From a virus: a DNA stretch of 64,000 nt. Shown here one piece after another: positions 23,764 through 33,873 of this stretch. Under the pieces are notes generated by a model, which had not been told where the DNA came from, did no database searches, and was given only the letters and a program-made list of their open reading frames with translations. Numbering within the stretch: position 1 is the first letter of the stretch; the number at the start of each line of letters is the position of its first letter. Location: positions 248,797 through 312,796 of the IMG/VR virus record IMGVR_UViG_3300022602_000024. One strand, 5' to 3'. The translations under genes were made by a program, and so were the position numbers.

Positions 23764-26700
23764 TTACCAATCTATCTTTAGTTGACGTACCCAGTTTTGA
23801 GCAGTGGATCCTCCAGTATATGCCGCTACACCAAAGTAATTTCCAGCTGGAGTCCAACTGCCAATGTTAACTGATCCTTGATATATTTCATTGAGATATA
23901 CTTCTAACATACGGTTGCCGTTTTGTATCTTGCGAATCTTTAGGGTCAAGTTGTAGAAACTGGTGTAACTAGCGTTCCATAATGTAACTCCAGATGTTAC
24001 ATAGTTACCGTTACCAATATAGGGAATATTAGTTTGTGTGCCGTTAACATAAACCTCAAACTGACTTGCACTACTATAATAATGGTTCATAACTGCGATA
24101 CCACCAAGAGTGTTGGTATTACCGGGATTACCTGTGATGGCAGCATTAGATCCAAAGTAGATCCATTGTCCATCTGCACCGGTGCCTCCACTAGCACCAA
24201 TACTAGCAGTTATAACCATATCATAGTTATAATTGATTGTACTACTATTCCAGTTAATGTAGCCAGACTGTGTAGTACTTGTTGTGGTTAGTTTTAATCC
24301 GTATGCTTGTGTGCTATCCCAGGTAGCGTTGCCGCCAATAGTACCACTTGGAGTAAATGAACTTAGTGCAGAAGTGGAGTTGGCTTGCCATGTATCCCAC
24401 AAGAAACGTGTCTTGGGTCCGCTTGCACCAGCAGCAATAATATTACCAGTGGATGAAACATTACCATATACTGTTAGCTGATTGGTGTTCCCATCCAAGT
24501 TCATTCGTGTTACCCCAGGAGTAAACCAACGGAATGCGCCATTGTAGTTGTCTATTTCCCAGTTCTGTGTGGTATTGCCATTGAAGAATCCAACACGCGG
24601 TGATTGTGCTCCAGTTGTGCCAGAATTACCAACAAACACACCAGATATGGTTGTACTTTCATTGAATGCACCAGTAAACTGTCCGTATCCTGAAGTTACC
24701 AAATTGCCGGCAGTCACGTTACCACTAAATGTAGCACTAGTACCAATACTATTTCCATACTGTGTACCAATGATATTACCGGCGTTTAAATTACCAAGGA
24801 CGGTTACGGTATTACCAAACCAAGCAGGCGTAATACTTGTAACAACAAACTGACCCGTACCATCCGGGTTAACTGTAATGTTGGCATTGGTTCCTACCAC
24901 TGTACCAATGGTGCCGCTAGTGTTCATTACAAGATCACCATTGACCGGCATTGTCAAATTGCCAGTAGTATCAAATACATAATTGTAACTGCCGGATACC
25001 AATGTCACATTAGGTTGTGTACCATAGATGTTGCCCACACTACTGATGCCAGTCAGTGCAGCACCATTACCTACAAAGTAGTTGGCAGTAACATTGCCAG
25101 TATAGGTAGCAGATGTGCCTATGCTATTGCCGTATTGTGTGCCAATGATATTGGCTGCTTGTACATTGGCACTGGCAATGACATTACCAATGACATTAAT
25201 TTGGCTTTGACTAAATGTAGCAGTCGATACTCCGCCAATTTGTACTACTGCATTGCCACCACTTGTAGCAAATGACAAACTGCTTGTACCATTGCTAACA
25301 GTGGTAATTGAGTTTAATATGTTTACACCATTAGCAAATAAATGATTGTTAGAAATTACGTTACCAACAGTGATATTTGCTGATCCACCAACTGATGATA
25401 GAATAATTGATCCATTTGAAATTATGTTAACGTTTGCAGGTAATGCTAAGTTACCATCTAACCCAAACACATAATCAGCAAGTCCTGTAAGTAGACTTGA
25501 GCTAACTCTATTAGGATTATAATTGGTTAGAATAACAGTAGCACCTAGCCCACCTGGTAAAGTTAGAATATCACCATTCTTATATCCTGTACCAGGGTTG
25601 GTTACAACATAGCTGTTAGGGTAGCCGCCAGTAGCACCATAACTTGCTGTCATGCCTGTACCCGAACCACCTGTTAGACTTTGGTTATTGTATGGTGGAC
25701 TGTTATATCCACCAGCTCCTGTATAGGTGCTAAGTTGATTGTATGTGCCAAAAGCACGAACTGTCAAATTACCATTGCTGGTTCCAACCGCATTTGCAAC
25801 AAACACATTACTAGCAGCAGCCGCAGTAGTAGTGCCCAGGTTGATGGTAGTTGCGGCACCGCCCATGGAGATTGTGGTTGCTGTACCGTTAAATATTGCA
25901 GCGGATGTTTGGTTGGTTGTGATAGTACCAATGGTGTTAAGTACTAATCCAGCAGTTGATGTAAATCCAACACCAGTGACTGCCCCAGCACTAGTGATAC
26001 CAACTGAGTTATATGTAGTCAATGCGGTACTGGTCAAAGCCATTCTAGTGCCCATGCCAGCTACTGCGTTAGCAGTACCGCTACCCTGTCCGTTCCAATA
26101 GAAGCTACCGCCATCTATATAAAATTGTCCAGCACCATTGGAGTAGGTGTTGCGAATAAACATAGCACCGTTGCTGCCAAAGTAAGCGTTGTTTAGAATC
26201 TGTGTGGTCGATAAGTTTGTGCCCGTACCTGTACTGATCGTTGTATTGTTACCAACAAATAACTGTGTTATGTTAGCCTGTGTAGGATATGTATTGACGT
26301 TGCCTAATGCAACAATACTATTAGCACTCAACATTGCGACTACGTTGGCATTGCTGTATGTTGTTCCGCCGCCTGATCCACTTGTGAATACTGTACCATT
26401 GGCGTATAAAATATTGCCAGTTGTGGGTATAGTTAAGTTACCAGTGTTGTCAAATATCCAATTGTAGCTGCCAGCTTGTAGTGTTACATTGGGTTGAGTA
26501 CCATAGATATTACCCGCTTGACTATAAGTGAGTCCGGTTAATCCTGATGCTGGTCCATAGAAGTTGGCGGCAATAATATTGCCTGGGGCAATCACGTTGC
26601 CTGCAGATGTTATGGTCAAACGAGTTACTAATGCATTATTACTGGCACCCGGAGTCTTTGTAGCAAATTGTATATTGGCCGAGTAATCACCATTGTCAAT

Positions 26701-29700
26701 GGAATATATTCTTGCTTCTGGTGGTTGTCCTGCACCTGTATAGGTGTATAAGTCAATAGCAGTACCAGCACCAGCTTGTCCGCCAGTGTTGACCAAACTC
26801 AATACACTGGCCACGTTGCCAGTATTGGCCACTGTAATATTCAGTGGTGTTGCGTAATACAAATTACTAGCAGCCGCACCAATAAACACATTACTGGTTG
26901 TGACAATATTGGATGAGATACCATTGCTTAAATAACTAGCAACATTGGTGTTACTGTATGTGCTTCCTTGTGGATTAGCAACCAAATAAGCAGCCACATT
27001 ACTATTGCTATAGAATGTTTGTGTTGTTAGGTATGCAGCAACATTGGTATTTGAGTAGGTGCCGCCTATACCAGTCAAAATACTGACACCATTGGCATAA
27101 TTATAACTGTTGCTATAAATGCCATTAGACACAATCATTGAGCCGTTGCCGTACAAGGATGCTATGTTGGAAGTACCAGCATACCATTTGTAGCCAAATG
27201 AATTGGTGGCTTGCGGAATACTGAACCAAGTAAATCCCGACTCAATGCCAACGGCATAGTCAACATTGGTGCTATTAACTTGTGGCCAAAGAATAAGTTT
27301 GCTGCCAACACTACTGGTTGTGAATGTGGGAGTACCAAATCCACTGGCAGTCCAACTGATGTTGCCAGTGAGACTGTTCAATGATGGTGTGGCCGAAATT
27401 CCTGACAGTATGTTGACGCCATTGGCATAGGTGAATTTGTTTGCCGATACACTATTCACCACAGTAACATTGTTGGCAAACCAAGCATTTTGTGTGTAGC
27501 CCACAAGTTCAAATATGCTGGCTCCGCCAGTTTGTCCCACTGTGAATCCATCGGGACCTGCTTGTCCTTGTCCAACCACAACATCTACAGTGGCTTGGGC
27601 TGTGGTTTTTGTATAGGCGCCAAGACCGTAACCAATTCTCCAGTTTTGATCTGTTGTTCTGAAATCCAACCAACTGCCAATTGATAGTCCAACATTGCCT
27701 GTTGTGATGTTGCCCAACAAGTACGAGGCAACATTGGCATTGGCATAACTGCTGGTTCCAAAATTTAAATTAGCGTATGTGTAGAAACTTCCAATATTGG
27801 CCTGTAGTGTCGTAATATTAGAACTGAATGCAGCATCATTTGCTTGTATACTAGTAATAATACTAGACGTTGGCAGGTATTGTGCAACCTGTAAGTTACC
27901 GTAAGTAATAATAGGACTGTATCCACCAATTACTTGAATGTCAAACCATTGATTTGATATAGTATTATTAGATAAAGAACTACCTGATGCTGAATATAAT
28001 TGAAGTTTAATATTAGCTGTTGAGCTTGTAGTAAGTATTGCTTCAGCAGTAGGAGATCCAGATCCATATGTAAGCCCAGCTGAAGTTTGCGGGACCAATA
28101 CTGGACTACCTATTACTGCACCATTACTAGAAAATACCCATTGTACAAAAGGTTGGCCAAGATTATTGGTGACTCCAGCACTTAAATCTCCTATAGCACC
28201 CATTAATCTATATGTTTTGCCAGCTTGTAAAGTAATATTTCCCGAATTACTATCATAAGAAATATCACTACCTGCAATATTATCTATACCTGAAAATAGT
28301 ATAGTAAAGGTACCAGTCCCACTTAAACTTTGTGTTGTGTTTGTTCCATGAGCATAACTTGCAACTACCCCGGTATTAACATATGGTAATCCATTTGCAT
28401 AGAATAACCCGTTTGTATAAAGATTACCAAAGTTACCGCTATACGTTGACAAATATGCATTAACTTGTGTATTGCCATAATTACTACTTGTAAATGGTGT
28501 GCCATTAGCATAGAAGAATCCTGCAGCTAACACATTGCCAGCAGTGACATTACCACTATGACCCACATTGCCTGCAAAGTAACTGTCGCCAACTACACCC
28601 AGTCCACCTCCGGCAACCACCAGAGTTTGTGAGTTGGTACCAGCAACGTTTCCTGTACCAATTGCGCCAACTGTGGCTTGAGCAGCAGTGATGGTAAATG
28701 CAGTGGGAGTTGAATTATTGTTGATTCTAAAAAACAAAGAACCTGAACTTGCAGCATTTAACCAAGTATTAGTTCCGTTGACCAAAATACTATAGTTACC
28801 ATTGGCAGGTGTAATTGCAGTTGAATACAAAGCTGCATAACTACCGCCGCCAGTCCAAGGTTGTAGTGCAATACCTTGTGTGCCTGTACCGCCTTGTAGT
28901 GCTCCAGTTGTTATCACACTACCAGCATACAAGTTTCCGGCAACGCCTACACCACCAGCAACTTGTAGAGCACCTGTTGTTGTGCTGGTGCTGGTAGTGG
29001 TTTGTGCCAATATCAAACCAACATTGTTTTTAAAACGTCCTTGATAGTTGCTGGTTGTACTAAATCCACCTGTGGTAAACACAATGTCATTTGGTCCACC
29101 AGTACCCAGTATCAAATTACCATTGGTGTTTGCAGTTCCTTGCACATATAGATATCCATCAAGTGCACGATTAAGTTCATTGCCAGTGCCGCCAACAAAC
29201 CCACTGCTGTTGATACCCATATCAATGTAACCAGCACCAGCGGAGCCAGTATCAGCAGTAGCCACATAATCAGTGCTGGCATTGATGCCTGAATTGATAT
29301 TTTGATGATTTACTTGTGCATAACCATTGAAGTTGGTTGAGTTTTGTAATACCGTTTGTGGCTGATAATTATAACCAGAAAGAATACCTGCGTATAGTGC
29401 ACCAAAACCTGCGGCGTTACCTTGGAACGTACCAGTAGCAATAGTAATACTATTAACATTACCAACATAATTAATGTTGCCTGTTACTGTTAAATTTCCA
29501 GCAGTCAGATTACCAGCATAAGTCGGCAGATACGTTGACAAATATGCCGACACATTGGCATTGGTATATGAACCGTTCTGTAATGTAGCGACGAGTACAT
29601 TAGCCGCCGACACGTTGGCGTTAATGGTATCAATTAATGTTTGTTGCGCACCAGCATTTGCAGTCAATGATGTAGTAAATGAATCCACATAGGTCTTCAT

Positions 29701-30306
29701 TGCTGAATTTGCAGTGACTATGGCCAAGTTGGCAGCAGTCACATTGGCATTTATATTAGTAATACTGTTAGTAATAGCACCTATTGCACTGCCTTCGGCA
29801 GCTAAGTTAGCGGCAATCTCTCCTAGTGTATCCAAAGTACCCGGAGCACTGTTGATCAAGTTGTTGATTGCAGTACTGATTTGGTAGTCAGTGTAGCCTT
29901 TTAGAGCAGTATTGGCTGTAATAATGGCTGCATTAGCAGCCAAGATATTTGCATTTATAGCCGAAATAGTAGCGTCATGCGGCAAATATACTGCCACATT
30001 GGCATTGCCGTAAACCAAATTCTGTAATTCTTCTAAGTTTACATTGGCAAAAAATGATTCAAGCTGGGTAATATTGCCTGTGATACCTGCTATGTTGGCT
30101 ATTTCGGTTTGTAATGTAGCAATGGTATTGTTGAGAGTGTTGACATTTGCACCAATTTGGTGTCCACCTTGTGTGACACCATCTTGTACATATACTGAAT
30201 TGTCATCTGTGTTTAATATCAACTCACCGTGAGGACCGGTATATGTACTAATCGTCAGAGTATTACCGCGTTTAATTAGAATTTGTTTTATATTGAGATT
30301 AGACAT
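23764..30306 (-). CDS. Giant tail fibre (2180 aa) with NVAxYL repeats and C-terminal lectin domain
   Basis: A very long fibre protein. Residues 1-60 share the base domain of the tail spike (IKQILIKRG, GELIL, VYVQDG). Residues 60-330 are coiled-coil helices (ANLAAEG, ANAAIITAN) with GTLDTLGEIAANL as in other phage fibres. The middle consists of degenerate repeats: Y-x-N-x-NV-A-x-YL (at least ten copies) and GN-[IV]-x-AGN / IGTQYGNSIGTSAT blocks, expected to form a trimeric beta shaft. The last 200 residues look like a ConA-type lectin domain. No catalytic or self-cleaving motif is seen. Confidence 0.9.
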   Translation of the reverse strand: MSNLNIKQILIKRGNTLTISTYTGPHGELILNTDDNSVYVQDGVTQGGHQIGANVNTLNNTIATLQTEIANIAGITGNITQLESFFANVNLEELQNLVYGNANVAVYLPHDATISAINANILAANAAIITANTALKGYTDYQISTAINNLINSAPGTLDTLGEIAANLAAEGSAIGAITNSITNINANVTAANLAIVTANSAMKTYVDSFTTSLTANAGAQQTLIDTINANVSAANVLVATLQNGSYTNANVSAYLSTYLPTYAGNLTAGNLTVTGNINYVGNVNSITIATGTFQGNAAGFGALYAGILSGYNYQPQTVLQNSTNFNGYAQVNHQNINSGINASTDYVATADTGSAGAGYIDMGINSSGFVGGTGNELNRALDGYLYVQGTANTNGNLILGTGGPNDIVFTTGGFSTTSNYQGRFKNNVGLILAQTTTSTSTTTGALQVAGGVGVAGNLYAGSVITTGALQGGTGTQGIALQPWTGGGSYAALYSTAITPANGNYSILVNGTNTWLNAASSGSLFFRINNNSTPTAFTITAAQATVGAIGTGNVAGTNSQTLVVAGGGLGVVGDSYFAGNVGHSGNVTAGNVLAAGFFYANGTPFTSSNYGNTQVNAYLSTYSGNFGNLYTNGLFYANGLPYVNTGVVASYAHGTNTTQSLSGTGTFTILFSGIDNIAGSDISYDSNSGNITLQAGKTYRLMGAIGDLSAGVTNNLGQPFVQWVFSSNGAVIGSPVLVPQTSAGLTYGSGSPTAEAILTTSSTANIKLQLYSASGSSLSNNTISNQWFDIQVIGGYSPIITYGNLQVAQYLPTSSIITSIQANDAAFSSNITTLQANIGSFYTYANLNFGTSSYANANVASYLLGNITTGNVGLSIGSWLDFRTTDQNWRIGYGLGAYTKTTAQATVDVVVGQGQAGPDGFTVGQTGGASIFELVGYTQNAWFANNVTVVNSVSANKFTYANGVNILSGISATPSLNSLTGNISWTASGFGTPTFTTSSVGSKLILWPQVNSTNVDYAVGIESGFTWFSIPQATNSFGYKWYAGTSNIASLYGNGSMIVSNGIYSNSYNYANGVSILTGIGGTYSNTNVAAYLTTQTFYSNSNVAAYLVANPQGSTYSNTNVASYLSNGISSNIVTTSNVFIGAAASNLYYATPLNITVANTGNVASVLSLVNTGGQAGAGTAIDLYTYTGAGQPPEARIYSIDNGDYSANIQFATKTPGASNNALVTRLTITSAGNVIAPGNIIAANFYGPASGLTGLTYSQAGNIYGTQPNVTLQAGSYNWIFDNTGNLTIPTTGNILYANGTVFTSGSGGGTTYSNANVVAMLSANSIVALGNVNTYPTQANITQLFVGNNTTISTGTGTNLSTTQILNNAYFGSNGAMFIRNTYSNGAGQFYIDGGSFYWNGQGSGTANAVAGMGTRMALTSTALTTYNSVGITSAGAVTGVGFTSTAGLVLNTIGTITTNQTSAAIFNGTATTISMGGAATTINLGTTTAAAASNVFVANAVGTSNGNLTVRAFGTYNQLSTYTGAGGYNSPPYNNQSLTGGSGTGMTASYGATGGYPNSYVVTNPGTGYKNGDILTLPGGLGATVILTNYNPNRVSSSLLTGLADYVFGLDGNLALPANVNIISNGSIILSSVGGSANITVGNVISNNHLFANGVNILNSITTVSNGTSSLSFATSGGNAVVQIGGVSTATFSQSQINVIGNVIASANVQAANIIGTQYGNSIGTSATYTGNVTANYFVGNGAALTGISSVGNIYGTQPNVTLVSGSYNYVFDTTGNLTMPVNGDLVMNTSGTIGTVVGTNANITVNPDGTGQFVVTSITPAWFGNTVTVLGNLNAGNIIGTQYGNSIGTSATFSGNVTAGNLVTSGYGQFTGAFNESTTISGVFVGNSGTTGAQSPRVGFFNGNTTQNWEIDNYNGAFRWFTPGVTRMNLDGNTNQLTVYGNVSSTGNIIAAGASGPKTRFLWDTWQANSTSALSSFTPSGTIGGNATWDSTQAYGLKLTTTSTTQSGYINWNSSTINYNYDMVITASIGASGGTGADGQWIYFGSNAAITGNPGNTNTLGGIAVMNHYYSSASQFEVYVNGTQTNIPYIGNGNYVTSGVTLWNASYTSFYNLTLKIRKIQNGNRMLEVYLNEIYQGSVNIGSWTPAGNYFGVAAYTGGSTAQNWVRQLKIDW

Positions 30307-30309
30307 TTG

Positions 30310-30804
30310 TTAAATAGTCCCGCCATCAATTGAGAAAGTTGTATTTCCCGGAGGTGCAACTGTTGTGCTATAGTATGCTGGTAATACTTCCAAGTCCAAA
30401 GGAACTCCGTAGTTGTCATCGATATAGACCGGACTGGTTGTATCAGTACTGGTAACTGTGGTTGAAAAAGCCAACTTGTAAAAACGATTTTCTAAACTGT
30501 TGATGGTGTTGGCATCAAATGTAAACGTGCCTTGTCCTAATTGTATGTTGGCAAAAGTCACTGCATAACTTTTAATAGTAACCTGATTAGTAGGGTCCTG
30601 TATGCTGGCTGTTACAGTACTGCCAGTCAAATTCACCGGCCTTTGGTCTTGATTTTTAATAATGACTTGTACTGGATTGTCTACACCTTGGTAAACTTTG
30701 ATAGGACGTGAATACATAACTCGGTTCCGATTTGTAAAAATAGTAGGGTCAAATACCTGTACCTCAACAGTATTTGGATAGACGTAGGCTTTAACGGTGA
30801 TCAT
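30310..30804 (-). CDS. Phage structural protein upstream of the giant fibre
   Basis: A 164-residue beta-rich protein. The frame extends to 30867, but the ATG at 30804 is preferred: it lies 4 nt after a late promoter box (30809-30815) and opens MITVKAYVYPNTVEV. The middle (YQGVDNPVQVIIKNQDQRP, then STVTASI) has the pattern of BppU/baseplate-upper-protein-like beta sandwiches that carry receptor-binding proteins. It ends 3 nt before the fibre start, so it may be the fibre's attachment partner. Confidence 0.65.
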   Translation of the reverse strand: MITVKAYVYPNTVEVQVFDPTIFTNRNRVMYSRPIKVYQGVDNPVQVIIKNQDQRPVNLTGSTVTASIQDPTNQVTIKSYAVTFANIQLGQGTFTFDANTINSLENRFYKLAFSTTVTSTDTTSPVYIDDNYGVPLDLEVLPAYYSTTVAPPGNTTFSIDGGTI

Positions 30805-30808
30805 ACAA

Positions 30809-30815
30809 TATTTAT
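30809..30815 (-). promoter_or_regulatory. T4-type late promoter box of the fibre operon
   Basis: Minus-strand GATAAATA, then TTGT and the ATG at 30804. It would drive the structural protein, fibre and three adhesins as one late, leaderless unit. Confidence 0.55.
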
Positions 30816-30832
30816 CCGGATATTTATTTTGG

Positions 30833-30840
30833 ATTAAATA
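30833..30840 (+). promoter_or_regulatory. Possible late promoter box (ATTAAATA), divergent
   Basis: Plus-strand ATTAAATA followed by CAACTG and ATG at 30847. It deviates by one base from the usual box; no ribosome site is present. Confidence 0.35.
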
Positions 30841-30846
30841 CAACTG

Positions 30847-31221
30847 ATGGATGACCACTACACACAATTATTAGCCAAATACCCGTATCTAAGCCACATT
30901 ACATACGGAGGCAACGATTACATAGGGATTATACAAAATTCCGACGAGGTCATCACTACCTTGTATGATTTTGGTGCGCTGAAAGACGGGGATATGAAAC
31001 GAGTATTCTTAGAATTAGGGGAAACCTGGTGGTGGGAAAGCAACAGGCTCATTCCCATCAACGTGTTCTTGAAGAAGGACTGGAGTGTTTTTAGAATATG
31101 TCTACGTACTATGAACAGCAAAGACGTAGAAATTGTAATGGGCCCTTATGTGAGCCTAAAGGAAATGGCTACTAAACGTAGCAAACGTAAGTCAATTACC
31201 TTGGTTAGAAAAGTCAGCTGA
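30847..31221 (+). CDS. Hypothetical protein, lone plus-strand gene
   Basis: A 124-residue protein in a mostly minus-strand region. It begins with YTQLLAKYPYLSHITYGGNDYIGIIQN, contains a Trp-rich block (ETWWWESNRLIPI) and ends in a basic tail (KRSKRKS). No known domain. It ends 8 bp inside the convergent gene at 31214-31804. Six nt separate a late-type box from the start, so it may be translated from a leaderless mRNA. Confidence 0.65.
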   Translation: MDDHYTQLLAKYPYLSHITYGGNDYIGIIQNSDEVITTLYDFGALKDGDMKRVFLELGETWWWESNRLIPINVFLKKDWSVFRICLRTMNSKDVEIVMGPYVSLKEMATKRSKRKSITLVRKVS

Positions 31222-31804
31222 CATCACTGCGGAGTTGTTCGCAGATCAAGTTCATGTGAACTGCCACAAGATGCGCATAAGCCAGGCTGTGCGACTTCTT
31301 AAAATAGTATTCATCATCTGTTTTGTTCCAAACAGTTTCTGCCACTTCTCGCCAAGTCTTACCAACTAAATGCCGCTTGCCAGGACGTATTAGTGCCAAG
31401 AACATGGCCATCCTGGGAATACTATTCACTGGCTCAGGACATCGCATCAGCAAGTCATGATGATTGCCAATGTGTATAACAAGACTACAAAATTCAGGAT
31501 CCAACAACAACTCCCACATGGGCTCTTGTGCCATTAGATCTGTTAAGTGTTGCTCGCTCTTTATCTGTGTATATAAAGACACATTCAAAAAGTCCAGTTT
31601 GGCGTAACCTAGATCCTCTGCAGTCTCGTAGTTGATACTAGCAATGCCCAAGAATGGATCTACGGGAATGTCTGTGGCGTATACTCCAGTATTGTGCCGA
31701 ACTAACCGTCCGTCACGTAAGATGCTTGCTGGCGTAACCGACAACAAATCAATGGCCTGTTGCCTGTTTCCAAAGTCAATGTCAATGTCTGACTTAAACT
31801 TCAT
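31214..31804 (-). CDS. Miniature DnaE-like (C-family polymerase-related) protein
   Basis: A 196-residue protein carrying, in the right order, short peptides of bacterial DNA polymerase III alpha: SDIDIDFGNR (5-14, where DnaE has PDIDxDF with two catalytic Asp), DLGYAKLDFLN (64-74, like LGLxKFDFLGL with the third Asp, here D71), ALIRPGK (137-143, like ALYRPG) and YFKKSHSLAYA (167-177, like FNKSHAxAYA). DnaE is over 1000 residues; the long stretches between these motifs are missing. It may be a stripped-down polymerase core, a regulator or a decoy; polymerase activity is not implied. It overlaps an SGNH gene by 11 bp. Confidence 0.6.
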   Translation of the reverse strand: MKFKSDIDIDFGNRQQAIDLLSVTPASILRDGRLVRHNTGVYATDIPVDPFLGIASINYETAEDLGYAKLDFLNVSLYTQIKSEQHLTDLMAQEPMWELLLDPEFCSLVIHIGNHHDLLMRCPEPVNSIPRMAMFLALIRPGKRHLVGKTWREVAETVWNKTDDEYYFKKSHSLAYAHLVAVHMNLICEQLRSDVS

Positions 31805-32726
31805 ATATTGTCTCTATATATTTTATAATAGTATTGGCTATGTTCTTATTTGATTCTACACCGGGATGGAGTTTATCTGTCCCAAAATCTACTAGATATT
31901 CTGCCATCCAACTTGCTGGTATAAATTCTTTCATATCATAAAAGTAAGTCTGATCCGATGATGAATATATATTGTTATCTTTATAATTAATTAACCAAAA
32001 AACTAATTTTAATTTTTTTGCACGTGCAATATTGACCATTGATCTTATTTTAACTAATAGTTCATAAAATAAAAAGTCTTTATGGTAAACATCTAACATT
32101 GATTTTGTGGGATGTCGAGCAAACATAAGTTTAATTAATTGCTGAGAGTTTTCTGTACAATAATGAATACGGTCTAATCCTGTAAATTGTACTACAACCA
32201 ACTGCCCCGGGTTCATTTCAAGTCTGCTAAATTTATCAAATATTAAATTATTGCTCCCCCCGGGTTCAGATAAATTTAATACTGTTTTATTAAAATAATT
32301 TGCAACAATATTCGAATACATTGCTTGTCGGTTAGGTAATGCAATCCCATAGGTAAAACTACACCCTAAAAATATCATTTGATCATTTGTAACTGATATT
32401 TTTTTACCCCACTGATAAACATCAAAGCTCATTTGATCTAGATTCTTTACAGTTTTATATTTTAAATTAAAGTCTTTAAGCCAATTTAAAAAGTTGTAGT
32501 ATTCAGCATCACTATAAAATTCATCAGGACTGCATTCTGCCCAGTAAACTTCATCTGCTGACTTTAATACCATTTCCAATTCATTTAAGTCGGGGATATC
32601 TTGTATTGATGTATGCCCCACAACTTCGTTGTTATCAACGGATGTAATTAAATTACTATGAGGTAGTTCAAGTCTTTTGTAATAATTTGCAGTATTATTA
32701 TGTGCACTACCAATGATAATTTTCAT
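31794..32726 (-). CDS. SGNH/GDSL-like hydrolase-fold protein
   Basis: A 310-residue protein. After a 120-residue N-terminal part (GSAHNNTANYYKRL) comes the SGNH core: MIFLGCSFTYG (block I; the Ser follows a Cys), NLSEPGGSNN (blocks II-III), and DKLHPGVESN near the end with the D-x-x-H pair. Phage copies of this fold often act on sugar esters. It overlaps the zinc-finger gene upstream by 4 bp. Confidence 0.7.
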   Translation of the reverse strand: MKIIIGSAHNNTANYYKRLELPHSNLITSVDNNEVVGHTSIQDIPDLNELEMVLKSADEVYWAECSPDEFYSDAEYYNFLNWLKDFNLKYKTVKNLDQMSFDVYQWGKKISVTNDQMIFLGCSFTYGIALPNRQAMYSNIVANYFNKTVLNLSEPGGSNNLIFDKFSRLEMNPGQLVVVQFTGLDRIHYCTENSQQLIKLMFARHPTKSMLDVYHKDFLFYELLVKIRSMVNIARAKKLKLVFWLINYKDNNIYSSSDQTYFYDMKEFIPASWMAEYLVDFGTDKLHPGVESNKNIANTIIKYIETIYEV

Positions 32727-33406
32727 AGTCCTGCTTTCTGTAATATATCTTTAACCCATTCCGTATCAGCCATGTAATCACGAAACTTTTGTTGCCAATA
32801 ATCGGGATCAATCCACGGCAATATGATTGCTAGTTGTTCTTCGGACAAGGACTCAAGAAATTCCACACCAGATACACAATTGAATAAAACCCAAGGACTA
32901 ATCCTCCCAGTTGTAATATGGTGACAAATGCGATTGCTGTTACCAAACCTAAAATAGTCTCGATAACCGTTTTTAAGATCCGGGTGATCATCTGCATAAC
33001 TTTCCATTTCCTTTAAGGTACGCTCCATGGCGTCTTGTACTGCTTCACGTTTGACATAATCGTGTAGCCATTGCTCGTATAAGGTGTCTTTACACCAGTA
33101 GTCTAGTTTTTTATTGTTCTTTAACAACCAGTCTGTAAAACTGTTGGTGTTAACTGCTCTGATAGACACAAGGTATCTACCATATTTTACAAAAGCATTG
33201 TAATAAGAACTTGTAACAAAATCTTCGTAGCTCTTTAACTTGGCCGAACCCTGTGTGGTTTCATAAAAACGCAAGTATGCACGCAGTCCAAATTGTACGC
33301 CTGTTTCTTTTTCCTGTTGCCATCTGCGTTTTTGTTCGCAGAGATGTGCAGTCAACGTAGACTCTTTACTATAAGATTTGTTACAGTATCGGCAAGTAAA
33401 ACTCAT
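32723..33406 (-). CDS. Zinc-finger phage protein of unknown function
   Basis: A 227-residue protein that opens with a C2H2-type finger (FTCRYCNKSYSKESTLTAH, residues 3-21; next Cys at 23). The rest is helical and aromatic (YRDYFRFGNSNRICHH, about 150). This is a DNA- or RNA-binding candidate in the replication half of the genome. It overlaps the neighbours by 4 bp on both sides. Confidence 0.65.
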   Translation of the reverse strand: MSFTCRYCNKSYSKESTLTAHLCEQKRRWQQEKETGVQFGLRAYLRFYETTQGSAKLKSYEDFVTSSYYNAFVKYGRYLVSIRAVNTNSFTDWLLKNNKKLDYWCKDTLYEQWLHDYVKREAVQDAMERTLKEMESYADDHPDLKNGYRDYFRFGNSNRICHHITTGRISPWVLFNCVSGVEFLESLSEEQLAIILPWIDPDYWQQKFRDYMADTEWVKDILQKAGL

Positions 33407-33873
33407 AGTTCTTTTTTAATGTCCCGATCTTCCATGCCCATTGCACGTGCATAGGCTTTGAGTTCTTTGGTATCATTGATTTCACTCATCAATCTCAAAT
33501 CATCTTCTTTCAAGTGAGGATACAAGTTGCGCAGGAACTTGATTGCTTTGTTATCAGTGGTCTTTTTCTTTGCAGCCAACCAAGGATGATATTTAACTCC
33601 CATACCGGGACTTACAGTGGTAGCCAACAACCATTGTAGTTTTTTATGCTTGCTACCACTGATGTCAAAGAAGTGTTTGTTCAAGCGTTCGTTGGTAGCA
33701 CGCACATACCACTCTTGAAACTCAGGGCCAGCATCTACTGTGGCTCCCCAGCGAATCATCAAGAATGGCGCAAACTTTTTCTTTTCGTCTTCGGACAAGT
33801 CGTCAAAGAACGCTCTGTTTTTGCGATCAAACTGTGCCATTTCGTTTTTGATGTTTAATTTATCTTCGCTCAT
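33403..33873 (-). CDS. Possible clamp-loader small subunit (gp62-like)
   Basis: A 156-residue protein. The ATG at 33873 overlaps the previous stop (ATGA); a longer frame to 33993 runs across that gene and is less likely. The order PFLMIRW, NERLNKHFF, KKLQWLLATTV and a C-terminal DLRLMSEI helix resembles phage gp62 proteins (short segment, NExN, basic loop, C-terminal helix), but similarity is weak. Its position in an operon with replication-type genes fits. No gp44, gp45 or gp43 gene is in this window to confirm. Confidence 0.4.
   Translation of the reverse strand: MSEDKLNIKNEMAQFDRKNRAFFDDLSEDEKKKFAPFLMIRWGATVDAGPEFQEWYVRATNERLNKHFFDISGSKHKKLQWLLATTVSPGMGVKYHPWLAAKKKTTDNKAIKFLRNLYPHLKEDDLRLMSEINDTKELKAYARAMGMEDRDIKKEL

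Noticed and set aside
21572-30306. Diversity-generating retroelement acting on the LamG or fibre genes
   Set aside because: Tropism-determinant-like N-terminal segments prompted the idea, but no reverse transcriptase and no template/variable repeat pair are seen in the window.
23764-30306. CRISPR-like or minisatellite array
   Set aside because: The many short repeats lie inside one open frame and are degenerate protein repeats (NVAxYL, GNVxAGN), not equal-length repeats with unique spacers.
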